NCBI GenBank assembly: GCA_964372215.1
Contig: CAYJQC010000004.1
Span: 145,650 to 209,649 of the forward strand
Source of the DNA: DAIMFL01 sp964372215
GTDB lineage: Bacteria > Pseudomonadota > Alphaproteobacteria > Dongiales > Dongiaceae
Reading direction: 5' to 3'
DNA length: 64,000 nucleotides
Below, piece after piece: positions 34,170 through 42,597 of this stretch. The stretch's first letter is position 1. The number at the start of each line of letters is the position of its first letter. The notes under the pieces are model-generated. The model made no database searches, was not told the origin of the DNA, and was given only the letters and a program-made list of their open reading frames with translations. A program made the translations under genes and the position numbers.

Positions 34170-35708
34170 ATGAATCTGTTCACGACCATCCTCGAGGCGG
34201 TGCCCGGCGAGGCCAAGATCCTGATCGACAGGCCAGCGGAAGTGCCGCACGGAACCGTGACTTACGGAGAGTTCTTCAAGCTGACCGGGCGGCTTGCCGG
34301 GGCGCTGCTTGCGCTCGGCGTGCGGCCCGGCGACCGGGTCGCGGTCCAGGTCGACAAGTCCTGGCAGGCGCTGGCTCTCTATCTGGCGACGGTCAGGGCC
34401 GGCGCGGTGTTCTTGCCGCTCAACGTCGGTTACACCGCGGCCGAGATCGCCTATTTCCTCGGTGACGCCGAGCCGGCAGTGTTCGTCTGCCGGCCCCAGG
34501 ACCAGCCGGCGCTGGCGCAGGTGGCCACCGGTGCAGGCGTCGAGCAGGTAGCGACCCTCGGCACCGATGGCGATGGCACGTTGATGGAGCGGGCCGCCAA
34601 CACGGCGCCAGACTTCGTCACCTTGGCTCGGGAGGACGACGACCTCGCGGCCATCCTCTACACCTCAGGTACCACCGGGCGCTCCAAGGGCGCCATGCTG
34701 ACCCACGAGAACCTGCGGTCGAACGCGCGGGCCCTGGTCGAGGCCTGGCGCTTCACCGGGGACGACGTGCTGATCCACGCCCTGCCGATCTTCCACACCC
34801 ACGGTCTGTTCGTCGCCACCAATGTGGTGCTGCTGGCCGGCGCCTCGATGATCTTCATGGCGCGGTTCGATGCCGATGTCGTGGTCACCGCCCTGCCGCG
34901 GGCGACCAGCCTGATGGGCGTGCCGACCTTCTACACGCGCCTGGTGGAGCACCCGGGCCTCACCCGGGCGGCGACCGGCCATATGCGCCTGTTCGTCTCC
35001 GGCTCGGCGCCGCTGCTCGCCGAGACCCATCGCCGCTTCGCCGAGTTGACCGGCCACGCCATCCTCGAGCGCTACGGCATGACCGAGACCAACATGATCA
35101 CCTCGAACCCCTATGACGGCACGCGTGTGCCGGGTGCGGTCGGCTTCGCGCTGCCGGGCGTCACCGTCCGGATCGCCGACCCGGAGACGGGGCGGCATCT
35201 GCCGGCAGGCGAGATCGGCGTGATCGAGGTGAGGGGCCCCAACGTCTTCAAGGGCTACTGGCGCATGCCCGACAAGACGGCGGCAGAATTCCGCGCCGAC
35301 GGCTTCTTCATCACCGGCGATCTCGGCCGGATCGACGAGCATGGCTATGTCCACATCGTCGGGCGCGGCAAGGACCTGGTGATCTCCGGCGGCTACAACG
35401 TCTATCCCAAGGAAGTCGAAGCCGAGATCGACGCGCTGCCCGGCGTGGCGGAGAGCGCGGTCATCGGCCTGCCGCACCCCGACTTCGGCGAAGCGGTGAC
35501 CGCGGTCGTGGTGCTGGAGTCCGGGGCCGGACTGACCGAGGCCGACGTGCTGGCGGCGGTTGGCGGGCGGCTGGCAAGGTTCAAGCAGCCGAAGCGCGTG
35601 CTGTTCGTCGACGCGCTGCCGCGCAACTCCATGGGCAAGGTGCAGAAGAACCTCCTGCGCGAGGCTCATGCCGAGCTCTACCAGTCCTCCTCCCGCGCTT
35701 GCGGTTGA
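34170..35708 (+). CDS. matB: Malonyl-CoA synthetase
   Basis: A 512-residue adenylate-forming ligase very close to rhizobial MatB. AMP-binding motif ILYTSGTTGRSKGAMLTH, then LPIFHTHGLFVATNV, ERYGMTETNM, hinge GRGKDLVISGGYN and the catalytic Lys in PRNSMGKVQKN. MatB joins malonate (or methylmalonate) to CoA using ATP. ATG at 34170 (MNLFTTIL) matches the family start; the frame is open to 34053 and an upstream ATG at 34128 is possible. No malonyl-CoA decarboxylase gene is in the window, so the fate of malonyl-CoA here is unclear. It overlaps the phosphatase gene by TTGA. Confidence 0.93.
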   Translation: MNLFTTILEAVPGEAKILIDRPAEVPHGTVTYGEFFKLTGRLAGALLALGVRPGDRVAVQVDKSWQALALYLATVRAGAVFLPLNVGYTAAEIAYFLGDAEPAVFVCRPQDQPALAQVATGAGVEQVATLGTDGDGTLMERAANTAPDFVTLAREDDDLAAILYTSGTTGRSKGAMLTHENLRSNARALVEAWRFTGDDVLIHALPIFHTHGLFVATNVVLLAGASMIFMARFDADVVVTALPRATSLMGVPTFYTRLVEHPGLTRAATGHMRLFVSGSAPLLAETHRRFAELTGHAILERYGMTETNMITSNPYDGTRVPGAVGFALPGVTVRIADPETGRHLPAGEIGVIEVRGPNVFKGYWRMPDKTAAEFRADGFFITGDLGRIDEHGYVHIVGRGKDLVISGGYNVYPKEVEAEIDALPGVAESAVIGLPHPDFGEAVTAVVVLESGAGLTEADVLAAVGGRLARFKQPKRVLFVDALPRNSMGKVQKNLLREAHAELYQSSSRACG

Positions 35709-36265
35709 GCAGCAACGGCGCGACGGCACCGCTCGTGAAGTTCGCCCTGGTTCGCCACACCGCCGTCGAGGTTGCGCCCGGAATTTGCTACGGCCGCCTC
35801 GACCTGCCGCTGGCGCCCGGCGCGGTGCAGCATCTTGCCGCCGTCGTCGCCCGGCTTGCCGAGTTCGGTCCGGCGCGGCTGTGGTCCAGCCCCGCGCAGC
35901 GCTGCCGCCGCCTGGCGGAGGCGCTGGCGCCGGCGGCCGGCACGCCACCCGTCTTCGATGAACGCCTGCTCGAGCTCGATCTCGGAGCCTGGGAGGGCCG
36001 CGCCTGGGACGGCGTGGCACGCGCCGATCTCGACCGCTGGGCCGCCGACCCGCTCGGCTTCGCCGCGCCGGGCGGCGAGACCGGGAATGCGCTGGTCGCG
36101 CGCGTCACCGCCGCCTTCGCGGATATCTCCACAATCCCGGGCGACCATGTGGTGGTCACCCATGGCGGCCCGCTGCGGGTGCTGTCGGCGCTGGCGCGGG
36201 CGGCGCCGGTCGATCTGCTGGCCCCGGCCCCGGCGCTGGGCTCGGTCGAGATCGTCGCGCTGTAG
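35705..36265 (+). CDS. cobC: Histidine phosphatase, probable alpha-ribazole phosphatase
   Basis: About 186 residues of the phosphoglycerate-mutase-like histidine phosphatase family. The phospho-acceptor is in LVRHT, the acid in ELDLGAWEG and the second His in VTHGGP. Its place beside cobS and cobT supports alpha-ribazole-5'-phosphate dephosphorylation in nucleotide-loop assembly. The start is uncertain: TTG at 35705 overlaps the matB stop, while GTG at 35735 (MKFALVRHT) fits the family better. It may be cotranscribed with matB, placing a cobalamin gene at the end of the malonate unit. It is tail-to-tail with cobS, 7 bases apart. Confidence 0.8.
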   Translation: MSSNGATAPLVKFALVRHTAVEVAPGICYGRLDLPLAPGAVQHLAAVVARLAEFGPARLWSSPAQRCRRLAEALAPAAGTPPVFDERLLELDLGAWEGRAWDGVARADLDRWAADPLGFAAPGGETGNALVARVTAAFADISTIPGDHVVVTHGGPLRVLSALARAAPVDLLAPAPALGSVEIVAL

Positions 36266-36272
36266 GCCGGCG

Positions 36273-37031
36273 TCAGGACAGCGCGGCGGCGAGCACCGCA
36301 AGCACCAGGCATTCCGCGATCTGGCCGCCGGCGCCCAGCACGTCGCCGGTATGGCCGCCGATCTGGCGTCGGGCGAGCCAGGCCACCACGAGACCAGCCA
36401 GGGCGGCGGCAAATATTGCGGCCGAAGCCGCGCCGATCGGCAGCAGGAGCAATGCCGCCGCGCAGGCGATCGTGATGCCGGTGGCGGCGGCGCGGCGGTC
36501 AGGGGCCGCGCCTTGCGAGGCCAGCCCGTCGCGGCGCGCCGGCGAGAGCATGAGCATCAGCCCGACGATGGCGCCACGGCCCAGACTCCCTGCGGCGATC
36601 AGCACGATCATCACGGGTCCCGGCATGGCGACGGCCGTGATCGCCGCGATGCGCAGCGCCAGCGCCAGGACCAGCGCGATCACGCCGTAGCTGCCGATGC
36701 GGCTGTCGCGCATGATTTCCAGCTTGCGCTCGCGGGTGGCGCCGCCGCCGAACCCATCGGCGGTGTCGGCCAGCCCGTCCTCGTGCATGGCGCCGGTGAC
36801 CAGCACCTGTGCGCCGAGGGCGAACACTGCCGCGAGCATCGGCGGACATCCGAGCCCGTAGCCGACCCCATAGGCCAGGCCGCCCAAGGCACCCACCACC
36901 GCACCGACCACCGGAAAGGCCCAGATCATGCGGCGCAGGTCGGGTGCCGGCCGCGCATCGCCGGTCACGCCGGCCGGCAAGCGGGTCAGCAGCTGGAACG
37001 CGGCCAGCAGGTCGTCGAGTGCCGCAGCCAT
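36273..37031 (-). CDS. cobS: Adenosylcobinamide-GDP ribazoletransferase (cobalamin synthase)
   Basis: A 252-residue inner-membrane protein. The signature MHEDGLADTADGFGGGATRERKLEIMRDSRIGSYG is the metal-binding core of CobS/CobV (Asp-rich, near residues 83-116 of the protein); several hydrophobic helices follow. It joins AdoCbi-GDP with alpha-ribazole(phosphate), the last step of the pathway. ATG at 37031, 11 bases after the cobT stop. Last gene of the cobA-cobB-cobT-cobS unit. Confidence 0.92.
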   Translation of the reverse strand: MAAALDDLLAAFQLLTRLPAGVTGDARPAPDLRRMIWAFPVVGAVVGALGGLAYGVGYGLGCPPMLAAVFALGAQVLVTGAMHEDGLADTADGFGGGATRERKLEIMRDSRIGSYGVIALVLALALRIAAITAVAMPGPVMIVLIAAGSLGRGAIVGLMLMLSPARRDGLASQGAAPDRRAAATGITIACAAALLLLPIGAASAAIFAAALAGLVVAWLARRQIGGHTGDVLGAGGQIAECLVLAVLAAALS

Positions 37032-37042
37032 GTTGCGGTCGT

Positions 37043-38083
37043 TCAGTCGTCGCCCTTGTCGGCGACGCCAGCCTCGGCGAAGGTCGCCATGCCGCCGTGG
37101 CAGGCGAGGGCGGCCTTGAGCACCTGAACCGCCAGCGCCGCGCCCGAAGCCTCGCCGAGGCGCATGCCGAGGTCGAGCAGGGGTGCCAAGCCGAGGGCCT
37201 CCGCCAGGCCGCGATGGCCGGCCTCGGCCGAGGCATGGGCGATCATGGCGTGATCGAGCGCGCCGCGCGCCAGCCGCGCGAGCGGAGCCGCGGCCGCGGT
37301 ACAGACGAAACCGTCGAGCAGCACCGGCAGGTGGTGATGACGGGCCGCCAGCACGGCGCCCAGGATCGCCGCCAGCTCGCGCCCGCCGAGCGTCCTGGCG
37401 ATTGCCAGGGGATCGTCGAGGCACGCGGCGTGGCGCGCCAGGCCGGCGTCGATCGCCGCGCGCTTGCGCGCGAGCCCGGCGTCGTCGACGCCGGTGCCGC
37501 GGCCAGCCCAGCGTTCGCCGCCGCCGCCGTAGAGCGCCGCGGCGATCGCCGCCGCGGTCGTTGTATTGCCGATGCCCATCTCGCCCAGGCAGAGCAGGTC
37601 GGCCTCGGGCGAGACGGCGTCATAGCCGGTCGACACGGCGGCCAGGAACTCGTCCTCGCGCATCGCCGGGCCCTGGGTGAAATCGCCGGTCGGGCGGTCG
37701 AGCTCGAGCGGCACCACCTCGAGACGGGCCTGCGCCGCCTTGGAGAGCTGGTTGATGGCGGCGCCGCCGGCGGCGAAATTGGCGACCATCTGTCCGGTCA
37801 CCACCGCGGGAAAGGCCGAGACGCCGCGCGCGACCACGCCGTGATTGCCGGCGAAGACCAGCACCTCGACGCTGTCGAGCCGAGGCATCGAGCGGCCCTG
37901 CCAGCGCGCCAGCCAGGCGGCGATGTCCTCGAGCCGGCCGAGGCTGCCCAGTGGCTTGGTGAGCTGCGACTGGCGCGCGGCGACGGCGTCGACGGCCGCA
38001 TCGTCGCCGGACCACAGGTCGCGGCCAGCCTGGCGCAGATCGTCGAGGGTCGCGAAGCGTGGCGTGCGGGTCTGGTCGAGCAT
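37043..38083 (-). CDS. cobT: Nicotinate-nucleotide:dimethylbenzimidazole phosphoribosyltransferase
   Basis: A 346-residue CobT. Motifs: RQSQLTKPLGSLGRLE at the N terminus, VLVFAGNHGVVARGVSAFP, GEMGIGNTTTAAAI and the C-terminal region with the catalytic Glu environment (GMRLGEASGAALAV). It makes alpha-ribazole phosphate from DMB and nicotinate mononucleotide. It sits 45 bases after the cobB stop. Not to be confused with the CobT subunit of cobaltochelatase, which is absent here. Confidence 0.94.
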   Translation of the reverse strand: MLDQTRTPRFATLDDLRQAGRDLWSGDDAAVDAVAARQSQLTKPLGSLGRLEDIAAWLARWQGRSMPRLDSVEVLVFAGNHGVVARGVSAFPAVVTGQMVANFAAGGAAINQLSKAAQARLEVVPLELDRPTGDFTQGPAMREDEFLAAVSTGYDAVSPEADLLCLGEMGIGNTTTAAAIAAALYGGGGERWAGRGTGVDDAGLARKRAAIDAGLARHAACLDDPLAIARTLGGRELAAILGAVLAARHHHLPVLLDGFVCTAAAAPLARLARGALDHAMIAHASAEAGHRGLAEALGLAPLLDLGMRLGEASGAALAVQVLKAALACHGGMATFAEAGVADKGDD

Positions 38084-38128
38084 GTCACTCTCGTCGGGAT
38101 GAAGGGATGGGAACGGAAACGGCGCCGG

Positions 38129-39469
38129 TCATTGTTTCCTTGCCGGCGAAAGATCGTCCCGCCGGGCAATGGCATGGAAGAAGCTGCCGGTCACGCGGCC
38201 GCGCCGGCTGCCGGCGGGCTCTCCGGCGGCGCCGCGCCCGTCGGTCATCTCGGCCAGCGGCGCATCGTTGCCGCCTTCCGCGATGGTGGCGTAATGGAAC
38301 TCGTGACCGCGCAGGATGCTGCCGGCCGGTCCGACGGCCGAGTCGGCGAGCAGCCGCGCCTGACGGTAGCCGAGATGCAATCGCCGCCTGGCGAAGCTGG
38401 TGGCGTGGCCGAGCAGGGCGGTCATCTCATGGCGCTGCCCGTCGGCATCGAGCAGGCCGGCGCCCAGTACCATGTAGCCGCCGCATTCGCCGTGCACCGG
38501 CCTGTCGGCCGCGAATGCCGCCAGGCCGCGGCGGAACCGGCCGGCCGCGGCCAGGGTCGCGCCATGCAGTTCGGGATAGCCGCCCGGCAGCCAGCAGGCA
38601 TCGCAATCCGCCGGGGGCGCCTCGTCGGCGAGCGGCGAGAAGGCGACGATCTCGGCGCCGGCCCGGCGCCAGCCCGCGACCAGGTGCGGATAGATGAAAG
38701 TGAAGGCGGCATCCTCGGCGAGTGCGATGCGCTGGCCGGGCGGCGGCAGCGCGGCGATGTCGGTCGCGCCGACGGCCGGCATCGGCGCCGCCAGCGCCAT
38801 GATGGCGTCGAGGTCGAGATGATGCTCGGCGAGCGCGGCCAGGCGATCGAGCAAGCCGGGCAGGTCGCCGTGCTCGCGCGCCTGCACCAGGCCGAGATGA
38901 CGTTCGGGGAGCGCCACCGTCGCGTCGCGCGGCACGGCGCCCAGCACCTCGATGCCGATCGCCGCGATCGCGTCGGCGACGGTGTCGCGGTGGCGGTCGC
39001 TGCCGAAGCGGTTGAGGACGACCCCGCCGATCCTGACCGATGGATCGTGGATCGCGAAGCCGCGCGCGACGGCGGCGGCCGACTGCGACTGCCCCGAGAC
39101 ATCGAGCACCAGCAGCACCGGAAAGCCGAAGCGCGCCGCAAGATCGGCGGCCGCTCCGCGCTGGCCCCCGGCCCCCGGCAGTCCGTCGAACAGGCCCATC
39201 GCGGATTCGACGATCAGGAGTTCACCCTCCGCCGCCGCGCCCGCTGCCACGGCGTCGAGCAGGGCGGGGGACATGGCCCAGCTGTCGAGATTGGGGCTGG
39301 CGAGGCCGCTCGCTGCCGCATGAAAGGCGGGATCGATATAGTCGGGGCCGGATTTTGCCGCGCGCACCGCGACGCCGCGGCGCCGCAGCGCCGCCAGCAG
39401 GGCCAGCGTCAGTGTCGTCTTGCCGGCGCCCGAGCGCGGGGCGGCGACGATCAGCCCGCGCGGAACCAT
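38129..39469 (-). CDS. cobB: Hydrogenobyrinic/cobyrinic acid a,c-diamide synthase
   Basis: A 446-residue protein. An N-terminal ATP-binding domain (APRSGAGKTTLTLALLAAL, residues 10-25; SGPDYIDPAFH) is joined to a C-terminal glutamine amidotransferase domain (PVHGECGGYMVLG with the nucleophile Cys; FHYATI). It amidates the a and c acetate side chains using glutamine and ATP before cobalt insertion in the aerobic route. ATG at 39469 lies 19 bases inside the 3' end of cobA, so translation is probably coupled. Confidence 0.93.
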   Translation of the reverse strand: MVPRGLIVAAPRSGAGKTTLTLALLAALRRRGVAVRAAKSGPDYIDPAFHAAASGLASPNLDSWAMSPALLDAVAAGAAAEGELLIVESAMGLFDGLPGAGGQRGAAADLAARFGFPVLLVLDVSGQSQSAAAVARGFAIHDPSVRIGGVVLNRFGSDRHRDTVADAIAAIGIEVLGAVPRDATVALPERHLGLVQAREHGDLPGLLDRLAALAEHHLDLDAIMALAAPMPAVGATDIAALPPPGQRIALAEDAAFTFIYPHLVAGWRRAGAEIVAFSPLADEAPPADCDACWLPGGYPELHGATLAAAGRFRRGLAAFAADRPVHGECGGYMVLGAGLLDADGQRHEMTALLGHATSFARRRLHLGYRQARLLADSAVGPAGSILRGHEFHYATIAEGGNDAPLAEMTDGRGAAGEPAGSRRGRVTGSFFHAIARRDDLSPARKQ

Positions 39470-40299
39470 CGGACGTTCTCTTCGATCTGCGGCATCAGGC
39501 TCAGCAGTTGCTCGCGCATGGCGACGATCCCGCCGATGGCGACGATCGCCGGCGGCGCGATCTCGGCGCGCTCGACCGCGTCCGGCGCCTCGCCCAGGGT
39601 GGTGATGAGGATGCGTTCCTCCGGCGTGGTGGCGGAGGCGATTACCGCTGTCGGCGTCGCCGCGGCAAGCCCGCCCTGCATGAGTGCGGCGGCGATGGCG
39701 CCGAGGTTGTGCATCGCCATGTAGAGCACGATCGGCTGGTTGAGCCGTCCGAGCGCCGCCCAGTCGGGTGCGTCCTGGTCCTCGGCGCCATGGCCGGTGG
39801 CGAAGATCACCGCGTGGTTGACCCCGCGCAGGGTGGCCGGGATCGAGGCTGCCGCGAGTCCCGCCAGCCCCGCGGTGATGCCGGGGATGACCCGGAACGG
39901 CACGCCCTCCCGCGCCAATGTCAGGACTTCCTCGCCGCCGCGGCCGAAGACGAAGGGGTCGCCGCCCTTGAGCCGGATCACCCGCCGCTGCGCCCGCGCC
40001 AGCGTCACCAGCCGCGCGGTGATGTCGGACTGAATGGCCGAGGGCTTGCCGCCGCGTTTTCCGGCGAAGACGTGCTCGGCCTGGGGCGGCGCCAGCGCCA
40101 GGATGCGCGGGTCGACCAGGGCGTCGTGGACGATCACGTCGGCCTGCAGCAGCCCGGCGAGGGCATGCAGGGTCAGATGGCCAGGGTCGCCCGGCCCGGC
40201 ACCCGCCAGCCAGACATGGCCGGGCTCGAGCGCGGGGAATCCGGCCAGCAGCTGGCGCAGTGCCTCGGTCAGCGTGTCGGGCGATTGCGTCATCGGCAT
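39451..40299 (-). CDS. cobA: Uroporphyrinogen-III C-methyltransferase
   Basis: A 282-residue SUMT. Motifs: WLAGAGPGDPGHLTLHAL, DVIVHDALVDPRIL, AGKRGGKPSA and RLKGGDPFVFGRGGEE. It adds two methyl groups to uroporphyrinogen III to give precorrin-2, the entry to B12 and siroheme. It is a single-domain form without the CysG dehydrogenase/chelatase part. First gene of its unit, divergent from cbiD with only 44 bases between starts. Confidence 0.94.
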   Translation of the reverse strand: MPMTQSPDTLTEALRQLLAGFPALEPGHVWLAGAGPGDPGHLTLHALAGLLQADVIVHDALVDPRILALAPPQAEHVFAGKRGGKPSAIQSDITARLVTLARAQRRVIRLKGGDPFVFGRGGEEVLTLAREGVPFRVIPGITAGLAGLAAASIPATLRGVNHAVIFATGHGAEDQDAPDWAALGRLNQPIVLYMAMHNLGAIAAALMQGGLAAATPTAVIASATTPEERILITTLGEAPDAVERAEIAPPAIVAIGGIVAMREQLLSLMPQIEENVRWFRAG

Positions 40300-40343
40300 G
40301 TCCTGCGGTGACAGCGCGTCCGCCCACGGCTATATCCGGGGGC

Positions 40344-41480
40344 ATGGAGGAAACGGTGAAACAGGCAGGTCCGCTGCGCCGCGGCTGGACCACGGGAAGC
40401 TGCGCGACGGCGGCGGCCAAGGCGGCGTTCAACGCCCTGCTCAGCGGCCGCTTCCCCGATCCGGTCGAGATCACCCTGCCGCGCGGCGAGCGGCCGAGCT
40501 TCGCCCTGGCCGAATCCCGGCTGGACGGCGACGCGGCCACCGCCGGCGTGGTCAAGGATGCCGGCGACGATCCCGACGTCACCCACGGCGCCCTGGTGCG
40601 CGCGACCGTGCGTCTCGGCGCCCCCGGCAGCGGCGTCGTCTTCCGTGCCGGCCCGGGCGTCGGCGTGGTGACGCTGCCCGGCCTGCCGGTGGCGGTGGGC
40701 GAGCCGGCGATCAATCCGGTACCGCGCCGGATGATCGGCGAGGCGATCGCCGAGGTGGCGGCCGTTCATTCCCGTCCTGCCGATGCCATCGTCGAGATCG
40801 CGGTCGAGAACGGCGAGGCACTGGCTCGGCGCACCATGAACCCGCGGCTCGGCATCATCGGCGGCCTGTCGATCCTGGGAACCACCGGAATCGTCATTCC
40901 CTATTCCTGCGCGGCCTGGATCGCCTCGATCCATGAAGGCATCGACGTGGCGCGCGCCCTGGGCCTCGATCACGTCGCCGGCGCCACCGGCAATACCTCG
41001 GAGATCGCGGTGCAGAAGCTGCACGACCTGCCCGAAGTGGCGCTGATCGACATGGGCGACTTCGTGGGCGGCATGCTGAAATACCTGCGCAGCCATCCGG
41101 TGCCGCGCGTCACCGTGGCCGGTGCCATCGCCAAGATGACCAAGCTGGCTCAGGGTCGGCTCGACCTGCATTCGAAGCGCGGGGCGGTCGACCTCGAGGC
41201 GCTGGCGGCGCTGGCCCGGACGGCGGGCGGCGACGAAGAACTCGCGGCGAGGAGCGCCGCGCCTAACACCACGCTCCACGCCTACACCCCCGCGCGCGTT
41301 GCCGGCATCGCGCTCGGCGACCAGGTGGCCGAGGCGGCGTGGCACACCGCGGCGGCGGTGATCGACGGCAGCGACATGGCGCTCGAAATCGCCGTGTTCG
41401 ATCGCCAAGGCGGACTCGTCGGCCGCGTGGACTTCCGGCCGGTTCATGGCGCCACCCCGCCGCGGAACCTGCGGCGATAG
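40344..41480 (+). CDS. cbiD: Cobalt-precorrin-5B (C1)-methyltransferase, CbiD
   Basis: A 378-residue CbiD: RRGWTTGSCATAAAKAAF at the N terminus, INPVPRRMI, GTTGIVIPYSCAAWIASI and GATGNTSE. It methylates C-1 of the ring-contracted intermediate. Classic aerobic producers use CobF at this step; here CbiD is present and no CobF is seen in the window. ATG at 40344. The last 37 bases overlap the 3' end of cobM on the other strand. Confidence 0.93.
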   Translation: MEETVKQAGPLRRGWTTGSCATAAAKAAFNALLSGRFPDPVEITLPRGERPSFALAESRLDGDAATAGVVKDAGDDPDVTHGALVRATVRLGAPGSGVVFRAGPGVGVVTLPGLPVAVGEPAINPVPRRMIGEAIAEVAAVHSRPADAIVEIAVENGEALARRTMNPRLGIIGGLSILGTTGIVIPYSCAAWIASIHEGIDVARALGLDHVAGATGNTSEIAVQKLHDLPEVALIDMGDFVGGMLKYLRSHPVPRVTVAGAIAKMTKLAQGRLDLHSKRGAVDLEALAALARTAGGDEELAARSAAPNTTLHAYTPARVAGIALGDQVAEAAWHTAAAVIDGSDMALEIAVFDRQGGLVGRVDFRPVHGATPPRNLRR

Positions 41481-42208
41481 TCGGGATCGTACAGCGCGCT
41501 CTCGCGGAATTCCTCGGCCGCCAGTGCGCGACCGACCAGCACCAGCGCCGTGCGCTCGATCGGCTCCGCCGCGACCTGGGCGCAGATGTTCCCCAGCGTG
41601 CCGCGCAGGATGCGCTCGTCCGGCCAGCTCGCCCTGACCACCACCGCGACCGGGCAGGCGGCGCCGTAGAGCGGCGCCAGCTCGGCGACGATGCGCTCCA
41701 GCGCATGGATTGCCAGGTGGATCGCCAGCGTCGCGCCGGTGGCGCCGAAGGCGGCCAAGGTTTCGGTGGGCGGCATGGCCGAGGCGCGACCGGACATCCG
41801 GGTGATGACCAGGCTCTGCGCCACCTCGGGCACAGTCAGCTCCTTGCCCAGCGCGGCGGCGGCAGCGGCGAATGCCGGCACGCCGGGGGTGAGGGTGTAG
41901 GCGATACCGAGCCGCTCCAGCCGGCGGATCTGCTCGGCGACGGCGCTGTAGACCGCGAGATCGCCGGAATGCAGCCGTGCGACGTCCTGCCCGGCCGCGT
42001 TCGCCGCCACGTACTCGGCCTCGATCTCGTCGAGGCTCATGGGCGCGGTATCGACGAGCCGCGCGGTTGCCGGGCAATGGGCGAGCAATTCCGGCGGCAC
42101 GATCGAGCCGGCATAGAGACAGACCGGCGAGCGCGCCAGGATGTCGCGCCCGCGCAAGGTGATGAGATCCGCGGCACCCGGCCCGGCGCCGATGAAATGC
42201 ACGGTCAT
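41444..42208 (-). CDS. cobM: Precorrin-4 C11-methyltransferase
   Basis: A 254-residue tetrapyrrole methylase. Motifs: VHFIGAGPGAADLITLRG, VCLYAGSIVPPELL, RLHSGDLAVYSAVAEQ and YTLTPGVPAFAAAAA. It uses S-adenosylmethionine to methylate C-11. Start ATGA overlaps the cobE stop. The 3' end runs 37 bases into cbiD tail-to-tail. Confidence 0.94.
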   Translation of the reverse strand: MTVHFIGAGPGAADLITLRGRDILARSPVCLYAGSIVPPELLAHCPATARLVDTAPMSLDEIEAEYVAANAAGQDVARLHSGDLAVYSAVAEQIRRLERLGIAYTLTPGVPAFAAAAAALGKELTVPEVAQSLVITRMSGRASAMPPTETLAAFGATGATLAIHLAIHALERIVAELAPLYGAACPVAVVVRASWPDERILRGTLGNICAQVAAEPIERTALVLVGRALAAEEFRESALYDPDYRRRFRGGVAP

Positions 42209-42597
42209 GACGGCTTCCGGGCGAGGGCGCAGGTGGCACGCGCGCTGGCGATGCGCGGCAGGGCCAGCACGCCGCCATCGCCGGCGGCGGCCAGCGCAGC
42301 ACCCTCGGCAACTGAGGACAGGCCGGTTGCGCGCTCGGCGCAGGAGGAACGCGTCACGCAGCGCGGCTGGGCGGCGTCCATGGCGGCGTCTTCGATGAGC
42401 GCCAGCGCGACGCCGAGCACCGCCGCCGCCTCGTGCAAGGCGATCTCGTCGGACTTGAAGCGCGGCGCGGCGATGCCAGCCAGCACTGCCGCATCGTCGC
42501 CGACCGCGACCAGTGCCGCGCGCACCAGCGCAACGATATCCTCGGTCACGACGTTCCTGCGGCAGCCGATGCCGGCGATGAGGCGGTGCGTCGTCAT
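42205..42597 (-). CDS. cobE: Cobalamin biosynthesis protein CobE (CbiG C-terminal-like)
   Basis: A 130-residue protein with the CobE/CbiG C-terminal signature LIAGIGCRRNVVTEDIVALVRAAL and FKSDEIALHEAA. CobE is the aerobic-pathway relative of the CbiG C-terminal domain. It is thought to hold or shuttle an intermediate, and its exact role is not settled. ATGA overlaps couple it to cobL before and cobM after. Confidence 0.88.
   Translation of the reverse strand: MTTHRLIAGIGCRRNVVTEDIVALVRAALVAVGDDAAVLAGIAAPRFKSDEIALHEAAAVLGVALALIEDAAMDAAQPRCVTRSSCAERATGLSSVAEGAALAAAGDGGVLALPRIASARATCALARKPS

Noticed and set aside
36809..39724. 971-codon open frame on the plus strand across cobS, cobT and cobB
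   Set aside because: Covers three well-conserved minus-strand genes; no motif.
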